Of a stretch of DNA of 36,709 bases, positions 26,036 to 33,766 are shown piece after piece (position 1 is the stretch's first letter; each line of letters begins with the position of its first letter). The notes below the pieces were generated by a model, which saw only the letters and a list, made by a program, of their open reading frames with translations, did not search any database and was not told where the DNA came from. Origin of the DNA: Bacteroidales bacterium (GTDB lineage: Bacteria; Bacteroidota; Bacteroidia; Bacteroidales; UBA932); NCBI GenBank assembly GCA_017428725.1, contig JAFRQH010000019.1:1-36709 (forward strand). The letters are read 5' to 3'. Both the position numbers and the translations under genes were made by a program.

Positions 26036-28351
26036 ATGAAACCCATGATGGCCTTTTGGGCTGCCTTCGTGTCGGCCCTGCTGTTTCCCGCGACGGCGGG
26101 CGCTACGCATTTCTTGGGAGTCCACGTCGTGGACCAGGAATACCTGATGTTGCATTTCCGGGATGGGGAGGTGCGCTACCGCGACGACGGTACCGGCCCG
26201 AGCGCCTATCTGGGCCATTCTTTCGCTGAGGGCGACGACACCCTGCGGGTGTTCCTTCCGCGCCTGGATGCGGTGGCGGCCTCCCGGGCGACGGACTGGA
26301 TGGTCCGTTCGGCCGACGACCGCTCCTTCCGGGCGGCGCACCCACTGGCCGTGTTCCGCAAAAGCAAGCCGATGAACACGGACCATACGCTGACGAGCGA
26401 ACTCGACCATTGGGTCTTCCTGAAGCTGCCCCGTCCGATGCAGCAGGGTTGCCTGTACACGGTGGAGATTCCCCCCGGGCTCGGCGCAGACGTACAGACG
26501 GTCCAGGTCCCCTACAACTACTGGGAGATGCCCTCCGAGGCCGTCCACGTCAACATCCTCGGTTATTCACCGCAGGAGCCGGTCCAGACGGCGGACCTGT
26601 ACCTCTGGCTCGGAGACGGTGGTGCGCGGGACTATTCTTCCTTCGAGGGGCGCCGGGTGTACCTGCACGATGTCCGGACGCGGGAGGCCCGCCTGGTCGG
26701 CGAAGTCCGTCCGTGGAAGGCCGCCGGCGAGAGCCGCCGCGAGGCCGGCGGCAAGGACCTGACGGGTTCCGCCGTGTGGAGCGTCGATTTCCGGGAGACC
26801 GTTCCCGGCCGCTACCGCCTGGTGGTGGAGGATGTCGGCTGCAGCATGGAGTTCGATATTTCCCCAGAGATCTACCGCGAGCCGTACCGCTTCGCCGTGC
26901 GCGGCTACTATTATATGCGCCTGGGTGAGCCGGCGATGCCGGAACGGATCACGCCGGTGCCGCGCCAGCCGCGCTTCGTCCCCGGCGAGGATCCGGCCGG
27001 GTTCGTCGTCTACAAGACGGACCTGCAGCCCTGGCACCCCGACTGGCGGCGCCTGCGCGGTGATGTCTGGGACGAGCCGCACTTCAAGCCCGCGGAGACC
27101 TCGGCCTTCTGGCAGCACCGCCTGCCCGGCAACCCGACCAATCCCGCCGTGCGCGGCGGGCATTCCGATGCCTTCGATTGGGACCGGCACCTCGCGCACG
27201 TGAGCAATATCTATGACTTGTTGCTGCCGTACCTGCTGACGGGCGGACGCCTGTCCGAGGACGACCTGGGCATCCGCGAGAGCGGCAACGGCATCCCGGA
27301 CCTGATTGACGAGGCGCGCAACGAAGTGGATTTCTTCCTGTCCATCCGGGACGGGGAGGGCTACTCGCAGGGTGTCACGAACCCGGACAAGGACTGGAAG
27401 ATGATGTTCCAGGCCGGCTGCACGACGATGGCCGCCTGGGCGAACGCCGCCAACTGCGCAATACTCGCGGAGGCTTTCCGCGTGATGGGAAATGCGCAGC
27501 TGCGCGACTACTACACGGCTGAGGCCGTGAAAGCGTTCCGCTATGCCGAGCGGCAGGAAGACCGGCAACTGGACGAGCTGCAAGGTGTCGGCAACGAGCG
27601 GATGCGGGGGCGCGACTTCCGCCAGATGGCGGCCGCCTACCTGTACAACCTGACCGGCGACCGCGCCTGGGAGGATATCCTTGCTGCGGAGAGCGTGGTC
27701 ACGGGACCCGAAGTACGTATCATCTCGCAGGGCTTCGGACAGAGCTGGTATCAGTTCTGGGGCACGGCGGCCTATCTGTGCTGCCAGCGGGAGCGGCATT
27801 ATCCCGAGCTGTACCGCAATATGCTCGCGGCCGTGCGGGCGCAGGCCCACGCGGACCATCTGGACCGCTGGCCGGAGCGTCCTTCGCGCCGCAGCAGCTC
27901 CGACGCCCGCTGGCAGACCAATGAGAATCTCCAGCTGGTGATGCTGGCACATCACGTGGCCGTATCCGCGGAAGAGCGTCTTTCCTACGAGCAGGCGATG
28001 TATCAGGAGGCTGGCTGGGGGTTGGGCCGCAACCCGGCCAACACCGTGGAGATGACCGGGCTGGGGCAGCGCCACATCACCGACTGCTACTCCACCGGCC
28101 GCAATGACGGCTCCCCTGGGACCCACCCCGGCCAGACCCCTTTCAACGGCACGGAGACCTGGTCCCGCGGTGACGGCGGCGACGCGCAGATCCTCCTGAA
28201 GCGCTGCTATCCCGACTGGGATACCGGCGGCTGGCCGCGCCAGGAATCCTTCTTCAACCAGCGTTACCTTTGGGTGAACGGCGAGTTCACGCCGCGCGAG
28301 ACGATGCGCGGCAAGACCGCCCTGATGGCCTACCTGTACGGCATCCGCTGA
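26036..28351 (+). CDS. GH9-family secreted glycoside hydrolase
   Basis: A 771-aa protein with a signal peptide (MKPMMAFWAAFVSALLFPATAGA). Residues ~150-280 look like the N-terminal Ig-like domain of GH9 enzymes (AVHVNILGYSPQEP, GRYRLVVEDVG). The (alpha/alpha)6 catalytic part holds GGHSDAFDWDRHL, aligning with the family's GG..DAGD..K motif (D378 and D381), and ESGNGIPDLIDEARNEVDFFL, a strong GH9 signature. Later family-like stretches include GWGLGRNPANTVEMTG. The catalytic acid Glu near the C-terminus cannot be placed with confidence. Most GH9 members are beta-1,4-glucanases, some exo-acting on other glycans. Probably acts on plant beta-glucan or a related polymer. Confidence 0.85.
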   Translation: MKPMMAFWAAFVSALLFPATAGATHFLGVHVVDQEYLMLHFRDGEVRYRDDGTGPSAYLGHSFAEGDDTLRVFLPRLDAVAASRATDWMVRSADDRSFRAAHPLAVFRKSKPMNTDHTLTSELDHWVFLKLPRPMQQGCLYTVEIPPGLGADVQTVQVPYNYWEMPSEAVHVNILGYSPQEPVQTADLYLWLGDGGARDYSSFEGRRVYLHDVRTREARLVGEVRPWKAAGESRREAGGKDLTGSAVWSVDFRETVPGRYRLVVEDVGCSMEFDISPEIYREPYRFAVRGYYYMRLGEPAMPERITPVPRQPRFVPGEDPAGFVVYKTDLQPWHPDWRRLRGDVWDEPHFKPAETSAFWQHRLPGNPTNPAVRGGHSDAFDWDRHLAHVSNIYDLLLPYLLTGGRLSEDDLGIRESGNGIPDLIDEARNEVDFFLSIRDGEGYSQGVTNPDKDWKMMFQAGCTTMAAWANAANCAILAEAFRVMGNAQLRDYYTAEAVKAFRYAERQEDRQLDELQGVGNERMRGRDFRQMAAAYLYNLTGDRAWEDILAAESVVTGPEVRIISQGFGQSWYQFWGTAAYLCCQRERHYPELYRNMLAAVRAQAHADHLDRWPERPSRRSSSDARWQTNENLQLVMLAHHVAVSAEERLSYEQAMYQEAGWGLGRNPANTVEMTGLGQRHITDCYSTGRNDGSPGTHPGQTPFNGTETWSRGDGGDAQILLKRCYPDWDTGGWPRQESFFNQRYLWVNGEFTPRETMRGKTALMAYLYGIR

Positions 28352-28374
28352 CCGGGATCGGGTAGACGAAAACA

Positions 28375-28406
28375 GGACCGGCTTCGGAATGTTCCGAAGC
28401 CGGTCC
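28375..28406. terminator. Strong hairpin after the GH9 gene
   Basis: A perfect 14-bp stem (28375-28388 with 28393-28406, GC-rich) closes a 4-base loop, 23 bases after the stop. It lacks a T-tract on the plus strand (TCTGTGC follows), so it may end transcription inefficiently or only protect the 3' end. Confidence 0.65.
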
Positions 28407-28427
28407 TCTGTGCGGCATCGTGGACAG

Positions 28428-28439
28428 TTATCGAACCAT
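28428..28439 (+). repeat. 12-bp direct repeat, left copy
   Basis: TTATCGAACCAT, identical to 35177-35188, where it encodes part of the C-terminus (YRTI) of the large serine recombinase. The left copy is non-coding, close to the base-composition change. Confidence 0.55.
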
Positions 28440-28737
28440 CGTTGAGGAGTTTTGTAGGGTCGCCGATGTGTTGGAATGGATAGCGTAGGGCGTTTTGTAT
28501 AGAAATAACAGGTATCCAATGGGAATATATCATCTATAATTCCCGGTCCCTGCCCCCGTCCTTCAGTTTAGCTACACTCCCTTAAAAATGATGGCTAAAG
28601 GTAAGTGTGGAAAGTCATATATCAGTTTGTCGCTATAGTTGTTTTATTACATGAAATACGCTATTTGCTACTATATTTTCTGTACTTTCTGGGGTTATTG
28701 ACTATTTATTAATGGAGCAGGTAATAAAGCGCCTGTA

Positions 28738-28923
28738 ATGACAATGACAAAACAATACAAAAGACAGTATCGGCAACTCGATGACGATGTTAAGCAGCAG
28801 ATTAGCGATAGCACACGGAATAGGCCTAAATCTGAGGAGCACAAGGAACATATCCGACAAGGTATGATACAATACTGGCAGAGTGTTCCGGACCGTCCAG
28901 AGTCAACCGATGAAATGGATTGA
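28738..28923 (+). CDS. Small NUMOD3-like protein
   Basis: A 61-aa polar protein. The central segment RNRPKSEEHKEHIRQGMIQYW resembles the NUMOD3 DNA-binding motif (..HSEETKEKIS.A...) found beside homing endonucleases, and also small ORFs of Bacteroidales mobile elements. It precedes the replication-like gene by 60 bases on the same strand. An overlapping 26-codon frame (28910-28990) bridges the gap but is not convincing by itself. Function unknown; a DNA-binding accessory protein is the best guess. Confidence 0.5.
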   Translation: MTMTKQYKRQYRQLDDDVKQQISDSTRNRPKSEEHKEHIRQGMIQYWQSVPDRPESTDEMD

Positions 28924-28983
28924 TGCACCACTTGTCAAGGTGCACGATGCATCAAAAATAATGATGGAAAGCGATGAAGATAA

Positions 28984-29919
28984 TTGTTAACACTTGATAA
29001 AATTAAACTGGTTTCACCCATTCATTCAATACAAGTTATAGATGAAGACCAATTTACATGTATAATACAATCTGGTCAAATAACCAGATTAAAATACCGT
29101 AAACAGAAACCTTTCTTGTTGTCTATTGAATTGGACTACGTGCACAGTGAAGTGATTCTAGAATTTACTGGCAAAGCATTGTCAGAAAACTATTCAAAAC
29201 TAATAACAAAGGAAACCATTAGGGAATGTTTTGATAATATCAATGCGTTAGGAATATGTGTTATTGATATTGAAACAATGATGCTAGAAGCAGACGTTGT
29301 AAAATGCGACGTAACACGGGATGCTAAGATTCAAGATATACCACAGTTATCTAACTATGTGCGTAACCATATCAAGAATTATCGTCAATACATATGTAGG
29401 AAACTACTGAATGGAAACCTCATACTAGAGAAGAATGTTTTCAATAGCAGGTCAAAAAAAAGAATGACCATATACGACAAAGGACAAGAAATGAAAATGG
29501 CTGAGAATAAACAATTCACTAAAAACAATGGACTTGAAGACACTTATGACGGTGTATGTCGCTTCGAGATAAATCTAAATAGTAAGGCGCAAATTAGGAA
29601 AGCGTTACACGTTGAGGACACCAAGCTATCAACAGTGCTTAACTCGGAAACGAACCCCATCTTAGATTTTTTGTGTGAGGCCGTAGAACAAGACACGACA
29701 ACACCACCAATTACCGACAAGAAAACCTACTTAGCAATGCTTGTCATCAAAGACTGTAATTACGATTTGGAAGAGGTGGAAGCAAAGATGCGTCAATTCT
29801 CGTCAAGCCGGGGGACCAGCATCAAAAAAATGATGGAACCTTACAGGGCGTTAATGGCTAGGATGGCAGATGCTGACGATACTAAGGTCTGGAACCAAAC
29901 GCTAGACCAACTTCGGTAG
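28984..29919 (+). CDS. Phage/plasmid replication initiator-like protein
   Basis: A 311-aa protein. An in-frame stop directly precedes the TTG at 28984, and the first in-frame ATG lies about 100 codons in, so TTG is the likely start. The order ADVVKCDVTRD, then a long helical stretch, then RMTIYDKGQEM and CRFEINLNSK resembles phage/plasmid replication proteins of the gene II/X or Rep_trans type, in which the YDK motif and the following R.E..L strand are conserved. These proteins nick an origin and start rolling-circle replication. The assignment is by motif impression only, and no catalytic Tyr can be confirmed. AT-rich, unlike the chromosomal genes. Confidence 0.5.
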   Translation: MLTLDKIKLVSPIHSIQVIDEDQFTCIIQSGQITRLKYRKQKPFLLSIELDYVHSEVILEFTGKALSENYSKLITKETIRECFDNINALGICVIDIETMMLEADVVKCDVTRDAKIQDIPQLSNYVRNHIKNYRQYICRKLLNGNLILEKNVFNSRSKKRMTIYDKGQEMKMAENKQFTKNNGLEDTYDGVCRFEINLNSKAQIRKALHVEDTKLSTVLNSETNPILDFLCEAVEQDTTTPPITDKKTYLAMLVIKDCNYDLEEVEAKMRQFSSSRGTSIKKMMEPYRALMARMADADDTKVWNQTLDQLR

Positions 29920-29959
29920 TGTATCAGAACTTCAACTGTATCACTTTAAGACATAAAAC

Positions 29960-29992
29960 AAGGTGATACATCTTTACCGAATGTATCACCTT
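29960..29992. terminator. Bidirectional terminator between convergent genes
   Basis: A perfect 12-bp inverted repeat, AAGGTGATACAT (29960-29971) and ATGTATCACCTT (29981-29992), with a 9-base loop. T-runs follow on both strands. It serves both the replication-like gene and the convergent exported-protein gene. Confidence 0.8.
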
Positions 29993-30014
29993 ATGATTTT
30001 ATGTTAAATGATAA

Positions 30015-30770
30015 CTAAAACCTGAACGCAAGTGTCATCCCTGCCACTGGTTGTAGTGTGTTCCCATTCGGAATGTAATTAACCGAAGGGGATAACTTCA
30101 CATCAAAAGAATATAGTCTTTTTAAATCTTGCTCATACATATTCTTCACCTTGGCTATACGAACTGCATCAATGATACTCCAAATATCTATGGCAATGAT
30201 TCCTGCGTAACAAGCCAATGCAAGAGATGCAGCAGCGTCTGGCGAATCTCCATATTGATTTGCATAAGTAGCACTTGCGGCAACGATACTTAGCAATAAT
30301 TCTCCTCCAAATTTTCCTAAACCTCGTCCCCACTCTCCATTTATGCATTCACCAAGACCGGGAATGAAAAAAGATGCCACCCCCATCCAACCTGGACTAT
30401 ATCTGTCAGCAAGACCAGGAACATATTCTTTGTAGTTATAGAGGTTCTTAAGTTCTTTGTACTTCATTCCTGGAGAAACATTGTCAACAGGTGTTTTATT
30501 CGTGTAGTACAAATCTGAGCTGGCTCTATCATTAAAAACTTCTTTCCGTCCCGTCTCGTAGGTAATCAAGAGAATATCTGTTTTTCTTACAGAGTACGTA
30601 GCTCCGTCTGGCTCCTCAAACAGTTTATACTTGACTTCGCTGGTGCCAACTTCAAGAACCTTTGCCTTGATATCATCACCATTCTTCTTTGTAATAACAT
30701 CTTGCGCCATCGACGTTATTCCTGAAAACAGGATAAATGCAGAGAATAGTAGGATTTTTTTCATAATCAT
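30015..30770 (-). CDS. Exported protein with hydrophobic segments, unknown function
   Basis: A 251-aa protein beginning MIMKKILLFSAFILFSGITSMAQ, a signal peptide; ATG 30770 or ATG 30764 may be used. Residues ~25-80 form a small beta domain (DVITKKNGDDIKAKVLEVG..., VKYKLFEEPDGATYSVRKTDI), frequent in Bacteroidales exported proteins. A hydrophobic region follows (GWMGVASFFIPGLGECINGEWGRG, ELLLSIVAAS, LACYAGIIAIDIWSIIDAVR). It ends in a strand with terminal Phe (GMTLAFRF), hinting at outer-membrane targeting. It has its own promoter and looks like a cargo gene of the element. Confidence 0.75.
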   Translation of the reverse strand: MIMKKILLFSAFILFSGITSMAQDVITKKNGDDIKAKVLEVGTSEVKYKLFEEPDGATYSVRKTDILLITYETGRKEVFNDRASSDLYYTNKTPVDNVSPGMKYKELKNLYNYKEYVPGLADRYSPGWMGVASFFIPGLGECINGEWGRGLGKFGGELLLSIVAASATYANQYGDSPDAAASLALACYAGIIAIDIWSIIDAVRIAKVKNMYEQDLKRLYSFDVKLSPSVNYIPNGNTLQPVAGMTLAFRF

Positions 30771-30822
30771 ATTCGTTTTTTTAACATAATAGCAAATATG
30801 TTTGCCACTCAGTGTAGCGTTT

Positions 30823-30830
30823 CAAAGATA
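30823..30830 (-). promoter_or_regulatory. Promoter -7 element of the exported-protein gene
   Basis: Minus-strand TATCTTTG, 52 bases before ATG 30770, in the 104-bp gap after the GIY-YIG gene. Confidence 0.7.
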
Positions 30831-30874
30831 TATATTATTTGTTTCAATATGTCACCGTGCTCTTATTTTTTATC

Positions 30875-32305
30875 TTAATCTGATTTTATCTTTCGACGCT
30901 TCCAACTGTTTTTTAGTTTCCTGCTGCGCAATTCATGTGTGTTCTCGAACCAGTCGAACTCATCCATCCAGCCGTTTGATATAGCGACCTTATACGCACC
31001 ATTTGCATTCGTTTTGAATTCAACTTTAGAAGCGTACTTTTGGGCCTCTTCAAGAACAGTATTATAATCCCATTTTTTATTGTGTGCTTGTCTTTTTTTG
31101 TTGAGCCACGTGTAGTCTGTAATCCAGCCATTCTTTTTCGCTATCACACACGCACGATTATACTTATTACTAAACTCTGTTTTATTCTTACATTTTGAAG
31201 CGGCAGCATAGCAATGGTCATAATCATCCCGGTATCCATTCGGTTTCTGCATCTCGTCAAACCAAGTATAACTATCAAGCCAGCCATTGCTTCTTGCAAC
31301 CTCATACGCGCGAGCGCTTTGTTTTGCGAAAACCCCTCTCGTTTTATATTTCCGTGCTTCCTGATAACAAGTCTTTTGGGTCCACTTATTTTTGTATAGC
31401 AGACCTATGCCACCTGTTTTTGCCCGATTCAACACGTTCCATCCACCATTGAGGTAATAATCCAGATAATAACCTTCCTTTTTGGTCCCTTCCTTCAGTG
31501 TTAGGTTTTCTTCCAGTATTTTCATTGGGGGTGTCGGGATGTTGTGTTCCTTGGCAAACAGAACAACGGCGTCAGATTCCGTGAAGATGTGTTCAAAATC
31601 GCGTTCCTGCACCCTTCGCATGAGCGTTCTTCCAACATATACGGAATGGTAATCCACGAACTCGTAAGCATACACACAGTCAATCTTGTCATTCGTGAAG
31701 TCAATTCTTTCGTCTTTTAGCCAGGTAAACTCATCAAGCCATCCATTGATTCTAGCTTTTCCGTAAGCAGTCCCGCAACAATCATGGAATTCGCCCCTTG
31801 TTTTATATTTATTGGATTCTTCTGTAACGCGTTCTTTATTCCAGTAATTATTGGGTCTTTGCAACAGTGTCATCCACACATAGTCATCAAGCCACCCATG
31901 ATTCAAAGCAGCACCATATGCACCGTTACACTTCTTTGCAAACTCCACTCTTGATTTATAGTTCTTGGCGAGTTCGTAGCATTCTTCGTATGTATATGCC
32001 GAGCGATGCTTAATTGTGAACCAGGTATAATCTTTAATCCAACCATTTTGCCTCGCTTTACCATAGGCGCTTCCGTCCCCCTTTTGAAAATCTGATGAAC
32101 TCGTATAATTCTTGGCAATCTCATACACCTCATCGTATGTGTAAGGTGTATGTTGTTTTCTCACGAACCACGTATAATCCTTAATCCAATTGTATCTTCT
32201 GGCCACATTATAGGCGCTCCCGTTCAACTTCTGCATTTCTGAAGAACTTGAACACTGCTTTGCTATCTCGTAGCATTTGTCGTAGTCGTAAATCTTACGC
32301 GACAT
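30875..32305 (-). CDS. GIY-YIG nuclease flanked by seven tandem NGW repeats
   Basis: A 476-aa protein; ATG 32305 (MSRKIYDYDK) is preferred over a TTG 51 bases upstream. It has four N-terminal and three C-terminal copies of a ~50-residue repeat with consensus A..Y.....F.....GAY..A..NGW..DYTWF; the NGW core (or YNW/HGW) lies at 38-40, 87-89, 136-138, 187-189, 340-342, 392-394 and 444-446. Between them, residues ~205-300 form a GIY-YIG nuclease domain: VYAYEF (211-216) for GIY, VYVGRT (222-227) for YIG, R230/R231, and E277 in EGYYLDYYLNGGWNVLN as the likely metal-binding Glu. The repeats are probably DNA-binding, as in phage homing endonucleases. The tail is basic. Cotranscribed with the small gene 16 bases upstream. 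Confidence 0.8.
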   Translation of the reverse strand: MSRKIYDYDKCYEIAKQCSSSSEMQKLNGSAYNVARRYNWIKDYTWFVRKQHTPYTYDEVYEIAKNYTSSSDFQKGDGSAYGKARQNGWIKDYTWFTIKHRSAYTYEECYELAKNYKSRVEFAKKCNGAYGAALNHGWLDDYVWMTLLQRPNNYWNKERVTEESNKYKTRGEFHDCCGTAYGKARINGWLDEFTWLKDERIDFTNDKIDCVYAYEFVDYHSVYVGRTLMRRVQERDFEHIFTESDAVVLFAKEHNIPTPPMKILEENLTLKEGTKKEGYYLDYYLNGGWNVLNRAKTGGIGLLYKNKWTQKTCYQEARKYKTRGVFAKQSARAYEVARSNGWLDSYTWFDEMQKPNGYRDDYDHCYAAASKCKNKTEFSNKYNRACVIAKKNGWITDYTWLNKKRQAHNKKWDYNTVLEEAQKYASKVEFKTNANGAYKVAISNGWMDEFDWFENTHELRSRKLKNSWKRRKIKSD

Positions 32306-32321
32306 GCGGTTCAGATATTTA

Positions 32322-32558
32322 TTATTTGCCGTTTGGGGTGCGTACAGAAGTAACAATTATGCCACGCCTGATTATACATTTGCCATTGTTGAATGGTTTT
32401 TCATCCGATATGTTGAGGTTCTTTAGGTAGGCGTGTGACACACCAATTTTGTCTTTACCCCAGTGGTCACAAAGGGCTTTTAAATTGCCGTAGTAATAGT
32501 GCTTGCCATCTATTTCAAGATGAACTATAGCACGTTCTTGTTTCTTCTTTTCTTCCAT
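32322..32558 (-). CDS. Small protein upstream of the GIY-YIG gene
   Basis: A 78-aa protein starting at ATG 32558 (MEEKKKQERAIVHLEIDGKH). It contains HYYYGNLKALCDHWGKDKIG followed by SHAYLKNLNISDEKPF and a C-terminal strand CIIRRGIIVTSV. The pattern suggests a short helix-turn-helix-like DNA-binding protein, but no family is certain. It has its own TAACTTTG promoter and is followed 16 bases later by the GIY-YIG gene, so it is the first gene of that operon and could regulate or assist the nuclease. Confidence 0.65.
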   Translation of the reverse strand: MEEKKKQERAIVHLEIDGKHYYYGNLKALCDHWGKDKIGVSHAYLKNLNISDEKPFNNGKCIIRRGIIVTSVRTPNGK

Positions 32559-32564
32559 AAACCC

Positions 32565-32572
32565 CAAAGTTA
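32565..32572 (-). promoter_or_regulatory. Promoter -7 element of the small gene-GIY-YIG operon
   Basis: Minus-strand TAACTTTG, six bases before ATG 32558. It is divergent from the promoter of the small serine recombinase. Confidence 0.6.
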
Positions 32573-32624
32573 TATCAAAAGTTGCTAATTTTCAATAAAA
32601 GCAATAAAATTAACCCCGGAAGCT

Positions 32625-32654
32625 TGCATATATTAAATAATAGCATTAAATTTG
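32625..32654 (+). promoter_or_regulatory. Promoter of the resolvase-type recombinase gene
   Basis: TAAATTTG (32647-32654) with a TTG (32625-32627) about 19-20 bases upstream, matching the -7/-33 pattern. The leader to ATG 32709 is about 50 bases and AT-rich. Confidence 0.65.
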
Positions 32655-32708
32655 TACCAACAAAAGGACAAAGGCAGATTTTGATAGTTAGACAAACTAA
32701 AATTAAGC

Positions 32709-33350
32709 ATGATGGATAAGGTTGTGATTTTGGCAAGGGTATCAACGGACAAGCAGGAGTATCAGCGGCAGGTGAACGAACTGACTGACTATTGCAGCCA
32801 CGTTGGTTGGATGGTGGAGACTACCTTCTGCAACAAGATTAGTGGTGCAAAATCCATCGAAGAACGCACCGAGATACAAGAACTCATTGCATATGTCAAG
32901 ACGCACGAAATTAGCCGCGTGGTTTGCCTTGAAATCAGTCGCCTAGGTAGGAATACCTTGGAGGCGTTGAAGGTCATCCAATGCCTCAATGAGCACGGTG
33001 TCAGCCTTTATGTGAAGAACTACAATCTTGAAACCCTCACAGATGGCAAAGTGAACCCGGTCGCAAGCCTCATTTGCACCATCCTGCTTGAAATTGCATC
33101 TATGGAGCGCCTTACCATCAAAGAACGTATGACAAGCGGACGCAATCAATATATTGCCAAGTGTCGGCAGCAGGGCATCAAGATGGGCCGTCCTGCGACT
33201 TACCGAAAGACTGATGATGCCTATAAGGCACAGTATTCACGGGAACTCAGTCTGCTCCGGAAAGGCCTCAGTCTTCGCAACACCGCAGCATTAACCGGGA
33301 CATCTATCAACACTTTGCGACGGTTACAAGCAAAATTCCTTGACCGCTAA
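32709..33350 (+). CDS. Serine recombinase, resolvase/invertase type
   Basis: A 213-aa protein of the size of Hin/Gin/Tn3-type resolvases. The catalytic Ser is S12 in LARVSTDKQEYQRQ. Other active-site elements are GAKSIEERTEIQELI and SRLGRNTLEALKVIQ (R-x-x-R), followed by the long E helix (ASMERLTIKERMTSGRNQYIAKC) and MGRPATY. The C-terminal ~50 residues are a helix-turn-helix (LLRKGLSLRNTAALTGTSINTLRRL). Could resolve element multimers or invert a segment. A second ATG follows immediately (MM). Its promoter is typical and the gene is intact. Confidence 0.93.
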   Translation: MMDKVVILARVSTDKQEYQRQVNELTDYCSHVGWMVETTFCNKISGAKSIEERTEIQELIAYVKTHEISRVVCLEISRLGRNTLEALKVIQCLNEHGVSLYVKNYNLETLTDGKVNPVASLICTILLEIASMERLTIKERMTSGRNQYIAKCRQQGIKMGRPATYRKTDDAYKAQYSRELSLLRKGLSLRNTAALTGTSINTLRRLQAKFLDR

Positions 33351-33351
33351 C

Positions 33352-33382
33352 TTGTATTTTATTTTTTTTGACTGTATTTTTG
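33352..33382 (+). promoter_or_regulatory. Promoter of the structured leader and large recombinase
   Basis: TTG (33352-33354) and TATTTTTG (33375-33382) with a 20-base spacer, right after the stop of the small recombinase. Transcription should start near 33387. Confidence 0.6.
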
Positions 33383-33387
33383 AACAG

Positions 33388-33605
33388 GAAGGGACGAATA
33401 GGCGTCTAGACTTCTGCCGGAATCCCGGCAATAATAAGCCGTAAGGCACTTCAAATCATTATAAAGAATCTCGAAATAGTTTTAGCGTGATAATGGTCAC
33501 AAGGGGTCGCGACAACCCCTGCCGAACCGAAGTCTCCGGTCAGTCACATCGTGGCGTGGAGAGGCGAATGTGCCGATATAACCGCAGCAATGCGGATGAT
33601 AATCC
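33388..33605 (+). ncRNA. Highly structured leader RNA or RNA element
   Basis: About 220 non-coding bases, visibly richer in GC than their surroundings. Local hairpins: TGCCGG/CCGGCA (33415-33430), GTGA/TCAC (33487-33500), AGGGGT/ACCCCT (33502-33520), CCGCA-GCAA-TGCGG (33582-33595, a GNRA tetraloop). A GCC-GTAA-GGC mini-hairpin lies at 33438-33447. Two long-range pairings interlock: AGACTTC (33408-33414) with GAAGTCT (33529-33535), and GGCACTTC (33445-33452) with GAATGTGCC (33566-33574, one bulge). That is a pseudoknot topology. A promoter lies directly upstream and a 49-aa ORF plus recombinase directly downstream. It may be a regulatory leader or ribozyme-like RNA; a single-strand origin is an alternative. 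Confidence 0.5.
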
Positions 33606-33616
33606 TATACTTAAAA

Positions 33617-33766
33617 ATGACGGATTATGAAGCTTTCTTTTCAAAAAACGGAATAACAGATGGCGAAGATAAAAGGATTGTGCTTGATTTTGTCAGCACA
33701 CTATTCAATAAAGCAATCGAATTCATTAATAATCAATTAAATAAAGAAACAGATGATAGATTTTAA
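33617..33766 (+). CDS. 49-aa protein preceding the large recombinase
   Basis: A 49-aa acidic-helical protein (MTDYEAFFSKNGITDGEDKR, then IVLDFVSTLFNKAIEFINNQ). Its last 14 bases overlap the ATG of the recombinase (33753), so the two are translationally coupled. The ATG at 33617 follows the structured leader; the frame extends upstream into the leader, but that part is better explained as RNA. Function unknown; perhaps a recombination directionality or control factor, an inference from position alone. Confidence 0.55.
   Translation: MTDYEAFFSKNGITDGEDKRIVLDFVSTLFNKAIEFINNQLNKETDDRF

Larger units (their letters stand above)
28352..28737. other. 386-bp intergenic region: hairpin, left element boundary, AT-rich entry
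   Basis: It begins GC-rich with a strong hairpin at 28375-28406. The segment 28407-28490 is of intermediate composition and contains the 12-bp word TTATCGAACCAT also found near the right end. From about 28487 the sequence becomes AT-rich. At 28519 lies ATGGGAATA, again shared with the right end, forming GGGAAT-N12-ATTCCC (28521-28544). A second inverted pair, TTTAGC/GCTAAA, lies near 28567-28598. No clear -7 promoter element or coding region is seen before the small ORF at 28738. Confidence 0.6.

Noticed and set aside
28409..28417. 9-bp word TGTGCGGCA shared with the tRNA-Leu 3' end (35278-35286) as an att repeat
   Set aside because: A 9-bp match across these windows is fairly likely by chance, and no tyrosine integrase is present; the 12-bp and junction-placed repeats fit better.
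28910..28990. 26-codon frame (MKWIDAPLVKV...) between the NUMOD3-like ORF and the replication-like gene
   Set aside because: Too short and without a recognised motif; it could serve translational coupling, but there is no independent evidence.
33388..33605. Group I or II intron, cobalamin riboswitch or hammerhead ribozyme
   Set aside because: The diagnostic elements (group I P7 core, group II domain V, B12 box, CUGAUGA-GAAA core) were sought and not found.
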